Of a DNA stretch of 64,000 bases, positions 35,571-50,600 are shown piece by piece; positions within the stretch are counted from its first letter, which is position 1, and every line of letters starts with the position of its first letter. The stretch comes from Pogostemon cablin (Eukaryota > Streptophyta > Magnoliopsida > Lamiales > Lamiaceae). The position numbers were made by a program, and so were the translations under genes. Where the stretch lies: NCBI GenBank assembly GCA_023678885.1, contig CM043002.1:2622022-2686021 (forward strand), written 5' to 3'. The notes beneath the pieces are model-generated. The model was not told the DNA's origin, ran no database searches, and saw nothing but the letters and a program-made list of their open reading frames with translations.

Positions 35571-37774
35571 TAGAAAAAAATAAGAAAAAAAATCAAATTG
35601 AAGATTGGATTTTTCTTTATTATCTAAAAGATAAAAACACAATAGTATATTATAATTATAGTATATTTAAGTAAACATGAGACCATTCAAATTAAAGTTT
35701 ACAAACTTTTGTCTAAGAAAAATAAATATGTGATTTCCATTAGTTTTGACTAATAATAACAACTCACCAAGAGAAGGAAAAGCAATTTCACCAACAACAT
35801 TCAAATTACTGAATCTTTAATCAACCTGATACCAAGAAATCAAATTATGTTTGATCAGAATTCAAGGATCAAATACAGCAGAATATAACTCGCTTCATGA
35901 CGTTTTACAGAAAAATGTGTTATTTTCACATGGATAAAAGAGCGAATTCAAAATTTTAATTTAGCACATTTAATCCCAACACTAAACCAATCTTTACTAC
36001 TATATGCGATGGCATATTTCAACACATATCATACGTATAAGCTGATGATAAAAATACAATCTAACATAAAAATCACGTTAAAGTCAAACCTTACATAAAA
36101 ATATGCTAAATAAATAGAAAGAGCATTAAAATTTACTGTTTGTACTCCCTTGAATGGTGGTTGTCTTGAATAGAACAAACGCAAACAAGGACGTAACGGT
36201 GGTTTTACCATAAAGAAAACCCCAAGCGGATTCCGACGACTAATGGTTGTCGTCGTTGATATCTGGCGACAACGGCAATGGTGGGACTAATTGAGGTTGT
36301 TCTTAGAAGGCGGTGGGTTTAGGATTTATGGAAGAAGAAGAAGCAGAGAAAAAGTTTTCAGCACAAATGTGTTTGGAAGAGAAAAGATCTACGAGAATAA
36401 AAATTTATCCATTTACCTTATAAAAGATCCGGTCCCAAATTTAATTTTATAGGACCGGTTCCACTATAGTGGTTCTCAACTAAAAATATTAAAAAAATAA
36501 AAAAAATATAATACATTTATTAATAAAAATTTGTACACTATTAAATTACAAAAAATACAATATCTGATAACGAAGATTTGAGGTATCACAGATCTGAAGA
36601 GTAGTAAAAAAATTCACCAGGCGTACTTTTTCAATGTTAATTTCACAACAAATGTTTTCTCTTAATTATTTTTTCTCATCTCCAACATTTTAACGCATAT
36701 ACATTAATTAATAATAAGTAATACAATATCATAAAAAAAGTAATACAATGTAACATTCGGATCTACCACCTAGAGGTTGCCCTGCACACCACCAGTCCGC
36801 TGTCGTTTGCCTTAGTCGCTGTCGCACCCGTCATCGAACCCAGCCGAAAGTCCACTGTCCATCAAGCTATACTTGATCCGCTGGAGGAGACGTTGCTTTG
36901 GAGGACGAATTGACGTCGCCGCCGCTCAAACCACCGCCAGATCTGATTTCAAATTTCAATTGCCCAAGCAATTTCAATCAATTTTGTAGAGAAGTGAGGG
37001 AGAAACGATCAATCTCTGAATGATAGTTGTCTGATCGATCAATCGGTTTTAAATTCGATTTCATGATGTGAGTGAAGGAGAATCGATTTCAATTTTTTGG
37101 GCCAGAGAGACATGCGTGAGAGAGAGGAGATGAGAGAATGAGATTGTCGGGTTCTATTGGACTTATATACCTCCCCGTTTGTAAAAATGGGTGGGCTGGT
37201 GTTAACGTTCAATAGTGGCACGTTAGAACAACTCTAAAAATAATTACATGGGAACAAAAAAGTACGAATAAGATACCCCTTTCACTTTTATCCCTTTTGT
37301 TTAATTTTATTTTGATAATGCAATTTTTTTACATTTCAAATTTCATTCCTTTGGCTAAAATTCCAAATAAAAATTTCCGCAAAGTTGTGCCTTCTTTTTT
37401 TTTTTCCTTGGGCAAAACAAAAATTATAAAAAGTTCAATAAATAAATTTACGTAAATGACTAAAATTTAAAAAGAAAAAAAAATTACCGACTTAAATTAC
37501 ATTTAACTGAAGTTATATGGCCAAAATGATATTAACCCCTCATTCCACATGTTAATTTTGTACATCATAACATTAACACCGGAAATTCAAAGTCCATCCT
37601 TAAGTTTTAAAAATCACTCCTATATATATATTTTCTCTCCTAAGTTAATACACTTTCTCTCTTAACATTAATTTGTATACAACCTTCATTTTGATACAAC
37701 CCCGGTACAACCTCCTTCCTTCACCTTCAGTATGTGTTTTCTTTTTTTTTTAACTGTTGCTATTACTTTTTTTA
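35571..37774. other. Gene-free spacer with moderately GC-rich remnants
   Basis: Segments at about 36130-36350 and 36770-36930 have more GC and CpG than the surroundings, and purine-rich GAAGAAGAAG-type words. They could be decayed transposon or promoter/UTR sequence, but no frame is recognisable. Confidence 0.35.
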
Positions 37775-38370
37775 TTTAATTTTAAGGATATAATTGCAAT
37801 TTTACCCTAGTGATTTAGGGTATAATTTATCCCTAAGATTTAAGATATAATTGTAATTTTACCCTTATGGTTTAGGGTATAATTTATCCCCTAGATGATG
37901 TTTGTTTTGGGTTTAAAATGATTTAATAAACCGGTGAATAGTGTTATTCTATATTTTTTTATGTTTGTTTTGGGTTTAAGTAGGTAGGTTTAAACTTTAT
38001 GTCAAATCAAGTATTAATTGAGGTAAGATAAGAGGTAAAAGTAAGTGAGAGAAAGACATAAAAAAATATTAATTGAAGAAAGATAATGTATAGTAGGGGG
38101 TGGGTAAATGTTAGTAGGATTTTTAGGTGTATATAGGGGAGATTTAAGGAGATTTATTAAATCTAAAACCGGGTTATTAAACCCAAATCAAACATTGCCC
38201 TAGGATTTAATGTATAATTATAATTTTACCCTTATAGTTTAGAGTATATTTTATCCCTAGGATTTAAGATTTAGTGTATAATTGTAATTTTACCCTTGTG
38301 GTTTAGAGTATAATTTATCCTTAGGGTTTAATGTATAATTGTAATTTTATCATTGTAGTTTAGGGTATAA
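37775..38370. repeat. About 58-bp tandem repeat interrupted by a MITE
   Basis: Units with ATATAATTGTAATTTTACCC followed by GTTTAGGGTATAATTTATCC occur at 37775-37896 and again at 38202-38370. The array is split by the insertion described at 37897-38203. Confidence 0.85.
37897..38203. mobile_element. MITE inserted in the 58-bp array
   Basis: The left end ATGTTTGTTTTGGGTTTAAA and the reverse complement of the right end, AATGTTTGATTTGGGTTTAA, form terminal inverted repeats. CCTAG-like sequence flanks both sides. It is a non-coding element of about 0.3 kb; the superfamily is uncertain. Confidence 0.7.
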
Positions 38371-38673
38371 TAGTTATTTAAATAAAATGAATTAAAAAAA
38401 AAACTTTAATAAGAGAGCATGAATTAATTAAGAAGTGTGGGAACCTCCAGAAATCAATGCCTATATATTTGGGGGAAAATTAGTAGTCCATAAAGAAATC
38501 TTATCAAAATTAATACTAAAATTACAGGAGGAAATATTGCCGAATGAATATAATACTCTAATTTCACACTTGTAAATCTGATATGAAGGAAGAGAAAAAT
38601 GCCTCTACAACCTGTGTACAAGTCCACATACATGATTCGTACGAGCAGACAGAAGCTGGTCATCTCTTGTTGT

Positions 38674-41600
38674 TTAACTGTTTAAGTTGATATTGTGCAA
38701 GCCCAATTCCACAGCAATCAGTCGAAGTAATACTTGTACAAGCTCTCTAACCCTCGATTCCCTGTTGAAAGATAATACCATAGATCTTAAGAACATAACA
38801 GAGCGTGTAACCATCCGCTGGACATAATTTTCATCTCCACATAGAAAGGAATGAAATGAATATTTCTAGGAACTATCAGAATTTCTGAAGCTCAGAAGAA
38901 AGTTAACAAACGTGATTTCGAATTTCTTTTGTTAAGATCTCTTCACTTGTGAAACAGTGTAGCTCAGATCTTCCACGTTATTTCTCACCTCAAAATTGTA
39001 CAACCCCTGTAGAGGCTACCTCAACAAACACAAGAATCTACATCATTAAAAAAAATAAACTAAGTTTTTGTGTCCTGAAACATCTTTAAACATTCTAGAC
39101 TACCATTTATAGATTGTACTTTCCTTTGAATTGTTAAATTATGTACATAACATGACCTTCAAAACATACCTCTTCCTAGCAACAATGTCATTATCTATAA
39201 AGAACTATCTAACTGTGAATCTTTTTCTAAAGATTTTCAATCCTGTCTATCAAGTTGTCCATAGAAGCATATATTTTAGGCCTTGAATCTAGGAGTTATA
39301 TGAAGCTAGTGCCAATATAAATGTTTCCATCCATGACTATGAGAAGGTGTTCTTGATATAAATGGAATTGGATCCTCCAGAAAATATTTCCTTTGTCTGA
39401 ACATGTGTTTTGCTTAGGAATAACTGAAATTATGTTAGGATGAGTGATTTAGTATTAGCTTCAAAATCCTAATATTCTGGTCAATAAGATTGACTACATG
39501 ATGTAGCCTGTAGGCATGTTGGTTAGTGATGACTGACGAAGTTGGGTCTTGGGTGTAATGATGTGGAGATTAGATTAACAGAAAGGAAGCCAGAGGTAAC
39601 TCCAGAATATGGCACACTTACACAGTTAGTACACTAGCTATACACTACCATAATGTCATTTATGCATATGATATGGAAGTAACGAGAGAAGAGATGATCT
39701 TATGTGATATTTAACATTTAACTCTACTGAAGCTGTTAATTCCCTCAAGAAAAATACAAGTAAAAAAATGGAACGTCAATATCATTAAGCACAATATTAA
39801 CTTTCCTCAGAAAGCAAGTCATCAAACATCTCTAACAGCAGTAAACAGGTAATGGTACACAAACATTTACTACCAAAGACACTACCCAGTCCCCCTCTCC
39901 ATTCTGACCTTCAGTTCGTGACAAATTAGCTAAAGTAATAACAAAGCTTCAGTAAAATACATCTTCTCAGAAAAAAATGGAATGAAAATGCTGTCACATA
40001 GTAGAAGCGCACAAATACAACAGCGTATAAAAACACAAATTCATTTGCTTACCTTGATATGACAAGTTCACAAAATGATGGAAGCAGGACCAGCAAATGT
40101 GAATGTCTGCTCTCGTTCTCCTTTAAGACGCCGTCCTTTAAATGCGTAAGCAAAGGAAGAGAAGATGCTGTTTCTGGGTGAATTCTAAGACGGGCAAGTT
40201 CTTGAAGAACAAATATAACTTCTTCTACTCTAGCTGAAGGTAAGGAACGATCACCTGTGCAGGGAATGCTTGACTCAGACAACATGCTTAAGAAGCAGAA
40301 TGCATAAAGACAATTTATTTATTGATCACAAACCCAAGTCATTTTCATCCGTCAAGAATTTTCTCAATATGAAATCACATCTAGCCATCAGTGTCATGAT
40401 AGAGATTTTGCTAACTTGAGATCTTGCCAAATTCCAATCACCATTTTCATAGCTGCAAGTAGATCGTTTGGGTGATGTGATGAACACGAAATATTCATCA
40501 GGTAAAAGTATACAAAAGTATTTATCAGGTATAACAGTTTAAAATATAAGTTCCAAATATTACCTGCTCAAGCTAAATAGCTTCTGCAAGCATGTCAAAG
40601 AGAATCTGCTGCAGTGAGAAGGCATAAGCTCAACAGTTTCAAGAGGCAAGGAACAAGTACGTGATGCACATCGATCAAGAGTGGAAACTAGTCTTTGTAG
40701 AATCTGTAGATGCAGTGTTTATTAATTGTATTGCCGTAAAAATTTGTGGGAAATAGTGCACAAAGGATCTAGAATTGCACGCTATCTATAAGTTTTAAAA
40801 AAATTAAGAGTTGGGAAGATAAAAGCAGAAAAAATCAAGCAGTTGTAAGAAACAATAGAAGAATTTGCAAATTCCAGATATTTACGTAAACAAGAGAAGT
40901 ATATCCGCCAACTACACTAAAGAAAATTAGCTAGAAAGACAATACCAACTGATAATAATATGAATCAGACAATATAAAGTCGAAACAACTCCCAAGGGAT
41001 CTAATGAGACATATATTTGCAAAAGAGAATAATGGATGAACAGTTACAAGGTATTTGTGTATATCTGATGCCAATTCAGATATTTAGGTCATATTCATGC
41101 CATATGAATTGCAGGAGAAAAATTATATTCACAGATAATTAATGTTATTTCTAATAAATTTCATGTAAAGAAGCTTACTGTATAGAGTATAGTGCACATC
41201 CAAGGGAAAGAAATTAGTAACTTACATCAAGAGGTAAATCAGTATCTGATCTGAGTATCTTATCTCCCAGCATTTCTAAGATGTTCATTTCAAGAGACTC
41301 ATCGTTTAAACGAGCTGCCGCAGAGACCCTGTTGGAAGGTAAGGCGCGTCCACAGTGCCCCACTAAAAACACTTCATACACGTCAGAAACTTCTTTCCAG
41401 ACATGTGTCCTCAACGATTTAGCAATTGCTAGATCTGTTCCCTGTGCAGGGTCCAGTTTTCTAACATCATCAATCAGAACGCGTTGAAAGCCATCAACAG
41501 CTAATCTCCAAAGTGTGCCATCTGGGTCATCCCTTCTTGTTGTCATACACCTACAGGTACCAATAATTAAATCCCATCCCCAAATGATTTGGTTGACATA

Positions 41601-44600
41601 ACCTGAAATAGCAAACTGAACATGCCAGAAACTAATCAGAAGAAAAACTATAAATAAAAGATTTAGCCTCGTCCATGTTATTCCCCTGAAATTTAAAGAA
41701 CCTCAAGCATTTGAAAAGGCGTGTGAAAAATGGAATCTCAAGCTTTCAAGATTCAGCATTTTCCATGCACTGATACCACTGGTGACCAATCCAGAAAATT
41801 AGTTGCTTCTTACCTCAAATGATCAAGCTCATTCCAGGGATGATAGGTTATTAAGAACCAATACGGATAAGTTCGTAAAATGAGGAAGATGATGCACCAA
41901 AGACATCACACTCGTATTACATGCAACGTCGCGTTGAATGGTTTCGTCAACAACCTTAGGCACTCTTAATACATATTTCAAAAGCAGTTCAACTGAACCA
42001 AAGAAATAACAATAGCTTTATCCTTAACAGCAATTATTTTCAAATATACGCTATGCTTTATATGCATTAATCAAATCCTGGTCATGGAAGTTCCTGAAAT
42101 CCCGAAAATAAAGTCCCATAAAATATAGGGAAGTTAATTATTAATCTCCTAGAAGCTTATACTCACCTTCCAAGACTTTGAATTAAATCAGGAAAAATAT
42201 TATATTTTTCTTTGAGTGGAGCTTGCAGAAAGAGATCAACTAGCACAGGTACAAGTTTCTCCGCAAATATACTGTGTGTGTTGCTCTGTGTAAACCCTTC
42301 TCCTTTCTTTTCTGCTGAAGAAGAATTCACATCAGGTATTACAAGCTATAAAAATCATATCAAATTTTAAAAATTTTGACTAAATAATAAAATGTAAGTA
42401 GCAGGTCTTACCAGGAAGATGATTAGGATTACCAACAAGATTAGCATCGTTTTCATTGTCATCCAACAAGGAATTAGCTGCAGGAAGATATTGTAACAAA
42501 TCCATGAGGAGGAGATTCCACATCGAACTAAGTTGCTTTGCTGGCCGTATAAGTGGTAAAATTTCAAGAATAGTCCGCTGAACAGGAGGCACATGACCCT
42601 GTAGGATGTAAACTAATGTTACTTAAACATACTGGAAGCCACAAGAGTTGCAGGTATAATAGAGCTTCCCAAAGTTCTAATAAATATTTCTGTCATCAGC
42701 ACTCAGAAATCAAATTCAAGTCAAGTAATTATTGTATATGCACACATGAACAGATGACCTTCCAAAGAGTTGCAGATAGCAAGATTCAGAGTCAGTTAAA
42801 GGTTTGCTCAAAAATAATGTGCTTGTGATGCAAGCCTAAAGATGATTTGATTTGTGGAAGGGAATAAGAAGAGGGGATAGTAAGCACGTAGTAACAAAAG
42901 AAATATTTACATAATCTGCTTCAAAGTTATTATTGTTCATCTTGGCTTCTCTAATTGCTGAATCCACAACCATAATCATCTGTTTATACATGTCACTGTC
43001 AAACATCCCTTGAGCCTGTGAATATAGTTCTCCTGCCAAAACAGTAACATCGTGAAAAGAGTAGAATTAGAACCATACAGAATAAGAACATCCTCCAGTA
43101 TTTTAGTGGAAATGTAAAGTTATACAACTAGAGATGTGACAACCTTATGACAATCTTAGTAATTTTATAAAAGGAGCGATATGAAGCAAAATGAAATATC
43201 AATTCAGTACCAAGACCATGCAAAATCTCCTGCTTCACCTTGCCTGTAACGTGATCACTGCTACTGTGTGATTCTTGAAGAACAGCCTCATAAATATCAA
43301 GCACCGACCTAATGTATGTTACAGGAACGTTGCCCTGGTTGATCAGGATGGAAAAGGAGATGAAAGACACCACATTTACAAGGCTAGAAAAAATTAACTT
43401 GCCAAAGTAAGCCATCAGGGGAGGTTGTAATCTACACACTTTAATAAAAGAAGCTGGCAACTCGATAAAAAAGAATTAGGTCATACCTTGGGAGAATGGG
43501 AAACTATGATGGATTGCAAGCAATTAATTGCTGCAAGAGCAATTTCCTTACTACCATTAAAGATGCAATTTTTGACAAAGACCAGTAAAGATTCCCATCC
43601 TGAAATCCAAGAGAAATTTTAGGTTTTTTAAATCTTGACAACGCTTCATAAAAGTGCAATAAGATATAATTTATAAGCACCAGATTCAAAGTTCCGTAAA
43701 CTTCTGAGGAATGGGAAAAATGTTCGTAAAATCCGGCCAATTCCACCCAGCACCAGTGCAAGTGTCTCATCCCATTGCTTTTGAGCTGTATTTCGACTGA
43801 AATTTTTTTTTTTTTTTGTTGAGACAATGGATTGATATGTATTAAGGTTAGAAGGCAAACAATCATTCTAGATAAATAGGAAGAAGAAATCCACAGTACC
43901 TGTGATGTATGAGCATATGCACAGCTTTTCCTTTGCGAGTTCCAAGTTCTTTACCTTGCCATTCATCCTTTGACGACGTCGCAGCCTTAAAAAAGAATCT
44001 TTCAAGGTCAACAAAAAAAATCAGGAGATTCAGTAATTATAAAAGACTCCAATCTCACCAAATGAGATGCATGATCTAATGTAGGGAAAACATAATTCCA
44101 GAGACAGTCTTCCCACATGCTTCTTGAAAGTTTCTGCCCATGACTTCCAAGAGTTTGGAAAAGCATCCTTATTGCTGAATTCCGAACCTAAAAATAGAAC
44201 TATTAGATTTGGTGGGAGATCATAACCATTCAGCATTTGAGCAGTAACAGAAATTCTTTCCGTGAAATAAGTCAACAAGTAATGTAGATGAAGAAAATAG
44301 GCCTGTAAACATGCAAGAATAAACTTATTTACCAGAGCATAGTTGGTAAGTTATCATTATCAAAATGATCTATGAACACCACAAAAAAATTGTATGAAAG
44401 GTTGCATACAAAAATATAAATAGAAACAAACGATCAAGTCAAAAGAAATGAATTGGTAAGCCAAAAGAAGCAATGAACTGTCCAATATAGGGAATTGTCA
44501 TAATTCTGGTAAAGGGTTGGATAAATAGTCAAACACCACTTTGCACTAAATTTTCACAAAGAGAACAGATTCCTCAGTTTACAAACCAGCCAATATGCTC

Positions 44601-47600
44601 ACCAGATAGTGGCGATGTAAAGCTGTAAGGTTTCCCAAATACAAGGAATCTACTATTTAAGTTAGGTAAGTCAACTATATTTTTTTATCATCAAATCATG
44701 GATGCACAGTTGTATTAAGGTACCGCATATGATGCTGAAGATGTTTTTCCATTTCTAGTACATGATTATGCCTTGCACGCAATGTCTACTTGTATATGTA
44801 GCATTTTTACCATCAGAACCCAGACGTTTACACATCTCCCAGATGGTATCAGAGCTCTAAACTTGTAACGAAAGTTTCAGGCCTTGACAACCAAAATATT
44901 TCATTAAGTCTTCATAGTCATTTTTTGTAATATTTGCTTTCATTAAGACTACCATTTCTATTCAGTCATTTAATTCAATATTTCAGGAAACCCGTCTATT
45001 ACCAGCACCTCAACATCCCATTCCAATCCAAATAGTTTATCTCCAATCAACAGGTAATTTGCAGCGTCTCCAAGTTGCCTTCATGCTAAATAGAGAACAT
45101 TATATTTATTATTATCTGAATTTATTTATATATATAGTAACCATTAAGGCAGATAAAAACCCCATTTTTCCAAATTAAATAATATGAAGCACAGAAGAGA
45201 GTATATCTAATGTATTGGGATAAAAAACTGCAAGTGTAATGCATAATGGATTATGTTCATCAATAAGAAGTAAAATTGCAGCATTGATTGCCAGATAAGT
45301 AAACAAACTTCAAGCATCTAAAAGAAAAAATATGAATCGGACAAGTTTAGTTTCGTTTAGTTTCAATTTGCAGAATACGTGTTCTAGATACACTTTATGA
45401 GAGCAACTGTTGTTTGTACTTAGTGCAAGGGATTCTTCATCCTTATACTGTTTCAAGTTTTAATTAAGTTATTGTTCCTTATCCAAAAAAAAAAAAATTA
45501 CTTTTAAGAAAAAGGAAATTTGATATTCAGCACTGGAAATCTTGAATACCTCTGGTCTCTCGTCAGCTCCCAGCTTATGAAGTAAAGAGAAAACAGAAAA
45601 AAGCAATTTATCACGTTCAACAGCATTTGAAGGGTAGGTGACATCAATAACTTCCTCGTGAGAATTAGGAGTTGGCTCTTCCTTCTTTTCATTAACTTTT
45701 GGATCTGCACCAGAGAAGCCATAATCTCTCATGAAAAGAACAACAGTACACAACAACTAAGATACATGGTGTTCTACAATAAAACTGAACCTGCTTTAAA
45801 TTCCTCTTGAGACCAATGCAGCCCTTTCACAATGAAGTCCGTAGCCGTCCATAATAAACCTATAGCTGTCAGACTTATATTCAACTCAGTCTTCTGAGCA
45901 CTGTATGCCCCCGCTACATCTATACATCTGCAGAATCAAAAAGATTTATGGATTGTACTATAGGTGATGTTTAGTAAACAAGAAATATGGCAAAGAATAA
46001 GCAGTTATTGGAAAAAATTGGGTCTCTTGGACAGCAGAAAATTGATTCATATCAGAATTGTGTCAAATTTCTTTCAGTGTTGTAAGAATTAGCAGGTAGC
46101 ATTATACATGTAACTTGTAGCACAATTTCTTTAATCAATGCAAAAATCAAAACATTATGAAGTAGATTTTGAATCAAAATAACATATGCCCAAGGGCTAT
46201 TGATGAAATATCTGAAAAGAGAGAAGTGAGAGTTGCTGGCAAAACACACTTATAAACACAAGAACTTTATTTATTACCGTTTTTCAATCCCTCTGTAGGT
46301 AAGCTAGTAAACTGACCTAATGACTTTACTAAACATAAAATATTTTTGTTAAGGCATCTTCATGTGCATGTTTTTGACAGTTTAGCATCCCCAAGTCCTA
46401 TGGACCTAGAGGCATCTTCTAAATGATGGCTTCATCACATGAACATCTTTATAAGCCGAAATTCCAATCGATGTTTCTCTTTTGGTTTACATGCTCGGTC
46501 ATCTTTGTGCGCACTCAGCAATCCTTTAAGACAACAACCATAGTCTCAACTCCCAGACACTAAAAGAATTACCAGCGCAATCCCACCATCCACAGAGGCC
46601 AGTAATTAAACTTGGGTATTCTTCCATGAAACATGCTAATCTACACCCACCAATATGTTATGAAATTCCACATTGGTTCCACATGAAAGTGTGGAAGGGC
46701 ATATAAGTGAGGGTTAACCCTTTACCATTGATCATGGTTTTGGGTCATGTTAGGACCCCTAGCTTATATGCCAAACAATATGAAAATTGCCAGTCAATAA
46801 AAACAAGCAATCAAATGAGAAAACAGAGTAAAGGAGGATCAGAAGCTCTTACTCATGGAGGCAGTGAGCAGGTATGGTGGGTAATCCATCATTCATTATG
46901 ACACGAAGGCTCTACAAAAAGTAAAATTAAAGACATAAATAGTTACTGAAGGAGCACCGAGGCATTGGTCAATATCAAATTCCATTGATCAACTAATGAA
47001 GAAAATTAATACAGCTTTTTTTATCAAAATCATTGCAATTCCACTGGAAGTACCCAAAATATAGAAACAGAACAAGGATACTCCAAAAACAAGTGACAAC
47101 CAGGTCTTCAGGTCTTGTATATTGACTAGATGATTGTGCCAAAAGAGCACATTTTTATATCACGTTTTCATTTGTTATTATATAATTAAACAAAGATATT
47201 AAAATGTACCGAAAACAATTAAGAAATGTGCAATAAATAAAACCAGTGATCTTGATCTTTGCTTATCACCTGGAATCCAAGTGTGATGAGATCCTTCTCT
47301 GATGCATGAGCTATAGACCTGCAAATGGTATAGAATAATAGCATTGAATATTTTAGATCATCAGAAAAAAGTACAATGAGACCATGGCAAAGAAAAAGTA
47401 GCACCTTAACATTGCAAGAATATTCTCCCAACTATATCGTAACTTCTCACCATGTCTCTGATAAGTTGATTAGTCAGACCAAGAAATGCAACGTAACCAT
47501 GAACGATGGAAATTTTTATGAAATGGATGATTGACAATCACCTCCAAAACATGCAGAAGGATTTTCAGAGACCCAGCACGAACATCAAAGCTTTGGGATG

Positions 47601-50600
47601 AAGAATAAAGATCATTTAATGGAGAGATGACAGCACATTCCAGTGATCTCAACTTCGATTGGTCAATTAGCTTTCATAGCATTTATAAATACATGATATG
47701 TTAATTGCCACCATCAAAAACCAAATTATTGCAAAAAGTAATAATAGTGATAAAAGAAAATTAAAATGACAAATAAGGAGAAATACAAAATTCTCACAGA
47801 TTTTGATGCATCAAAAGATTTTGTTGAAGTATTCTCCTGAAACTGATCAGAACCCAAGACAGCACATATGGACTTATCCAATGCACCAAGGGCCATAGAT
47901 TGTAGTTGTGAGTTGGAACTATCAGCAAGCTGTATAATATTTTCCAGATGTTAAATATTTGTAGGTGCACATTAGACAATTAGACTGGTGGTCGGACTAC
48001 CTCAAGAAAATGACCAACTACATCATCCCATAATGGCTCCACCCCTGTCAAAAGCACAGAATATACAATAATTCTGGTGGACTTGACCCATATGTACACA
48101 GATTGTAAGACTCAAAATTTATCTTGTTAGCTTATCAAACATAATCTGTATAGAGAACCAAAAATTATGATCTTTTAGAATTCAGAAGATATCTAGCAAT
48201 ATTTATGAGCATCAGGAAAAAAACACTCTATCAGCTTTTGTCTCTACTTTAAAATATATAAAATCTGAGGAAGCAGATGAACAGAATTCCCTTAATAGAA
48301 ACGTATTAAATTAACATTGTTTAAGAAAGAGAGTTCAAGAAAAACAAAATAATACACTAGAAAGTAATCTAGGATTCTAGACATATAGATCTCACTTAAG
48401 ATACAAGTTTTAACTTTTAAGACCAGAATATGTGAGATTCAATATTCTCTACAGAGTTCATCAATCCTGATTGTTGGATGCACAGTACAAAACAAGGACA
48501 AAGATAAATCATCCAATACAATTATACAAGTAGATAAATAAATTGAAACCCAAAGTTACAAGTATAAATATGAAATGTCACAACAGTTTTTTAACTACAT
48601 CTTCTTATTAGTTATGAGTAAGATGGAAGAACTACAGAAATGAAGTGCAGCTAAGTTGGCTAGGAACATATATAGATCAGTTAGAAATGAAGAAACCATA
48701 TGGTTGCAACAGGTTTAAGAACATACTGTGCAGATTATTAGTTAGGATAGATAGTATTCTCTCCACCGAAAAACTAATGCTTCCAATTTTTTGATTTGAT
48801 GCCTGCCCATTGCTACTCAAAGTTGCTTCCATAGATTGACGCGATAACTGACGCAGTGCAGAAAGAAGCGATTGAACAGCCGATATATGCATCAGTGCTG
48901 AGCTCTCAAACAGCTATATTAGGTTGGGAAGAAGAAACAGAGCCACAGATGTGCACAATCAGTGAAATATTACCCAGAAAATACGTGCAAAATAGAACAA
49001 ACAAAAAGCTTACCTGAGAATTCAGTGAGGAGAGAATACTAAAATCACTGTATTGCCCAGAATAGTCTCTAGTTAGCTTTGGGACTGCTGTGGAAACCTC
49101 CTATAACATTAAAAAATCAAAATTTGATGATTGTACACTAGCAATAAGGACATAATAAAAGGTTAATATCTTATCCTACTATACAGCAGCATATGAGTCG
49201 TAGAAGCTTCAGTGACAGAAGCCGACTCAATAACAACATATGGATACCAAATACATTTGATGACAGATAAAGACAAAATAAATCCTGATAAAATATAAAA
49301 AAATCCCCAAAGTTTGTATGCAACTTCTGGTATGATATAGCATTGGATATGAAAAATTAAACCTTTTATTCAATACTGAATCATATCCTTTTCTTAATTT
49401 TGAAGATTTATTAGATTTGAAAAGTAAAAAGGATTAAATGTGAGATAAGAAAACCTTGAGAACTTCAATGACCTAATAAATAAAGATTATCTATAAATTT
49501 AGCCCAAATCCAAAACATTTACTAAAGACTCGTATGAATACTCAAAAGTTCGTATATTTCCACCCAAAAAGAACAGAATACAACTGCAAAAATAAGGCCC
49601 CAATAAGGCTTTGCCTTATATGATGATGCCACCTATATTCTTTACAAATAAATCTGGGGCAGAATGTGGTATCACCCAATGTAACCCCAATTTGTAGAGT
49701 AATTTGTCCAAATACCTCAAGCAAAGGGGCAATGAAAAAAGAAAAGTGATTAAGATCCTCAAACCGCTCCCGCCAAATTTGGAAGGTATAATATCGTACC
49801 TCTGTGTCAGCTGTAGACATGCTAGTACTAATACAGCATGCTTTTTTTTAGTTACTTTCTCCGTCCTCGGCCTACCCAGCACTTTTTAATTTAAGCTAAA
49901 AATTCTAACTTCTTAACCATCAAATATCATGTACCTAGGAGTATTCTGTGGAATGTAAAAATTAGCATAATCACACTTCTAAAACTTTCTCTGTGATTGT
50001 TCCATATAATGCATTCATTACTCACTTTTTCTAATCTAGTCTGTCAACACAACAAGAAATAATTATCAACCAACTTGTCATCATATTGTTAGTTATATTT
50101 AGCTTCAAAATAACATGGTTTTTTGTTTTACCTGTGTAGTTGCATGTGGAGAATTAATTGCTCGGTCCAGAGCAGATAGAGTTTCCAAAACCTCCAAATT
50201 GCAAGACAAATAACTATTAAGAGTGTGAAATTTAATAAATCATATATATTCGTAAAAAATACAGCCTACCAAAACCCATGAAGGACCCAATACATTCTGT
50301 AATCTGTGAGCTATGTTGAAGAGAGTCCTCAAAGCCTGTACATAAATATTATGAATTGTAAAGGAAAAAAGGAATGGTGAATGCATTCTTTTTGAATGCA
50401 ATAAATATACTTGATATACACATATGAATGCAATTAATTTTTGCATAATAATAGAATTCATCAACAAGAAAAATTTTAGTAATGGAACCAATAAGACCTG
50501 CACGTTTTTTGGTGTAAGAACAATGCCTTCCCTCTGATCAACTAATTGTTCTACCCGCTTTGAACTAGGAGAAAGTATTACACTGCAAATAAGACATTGA

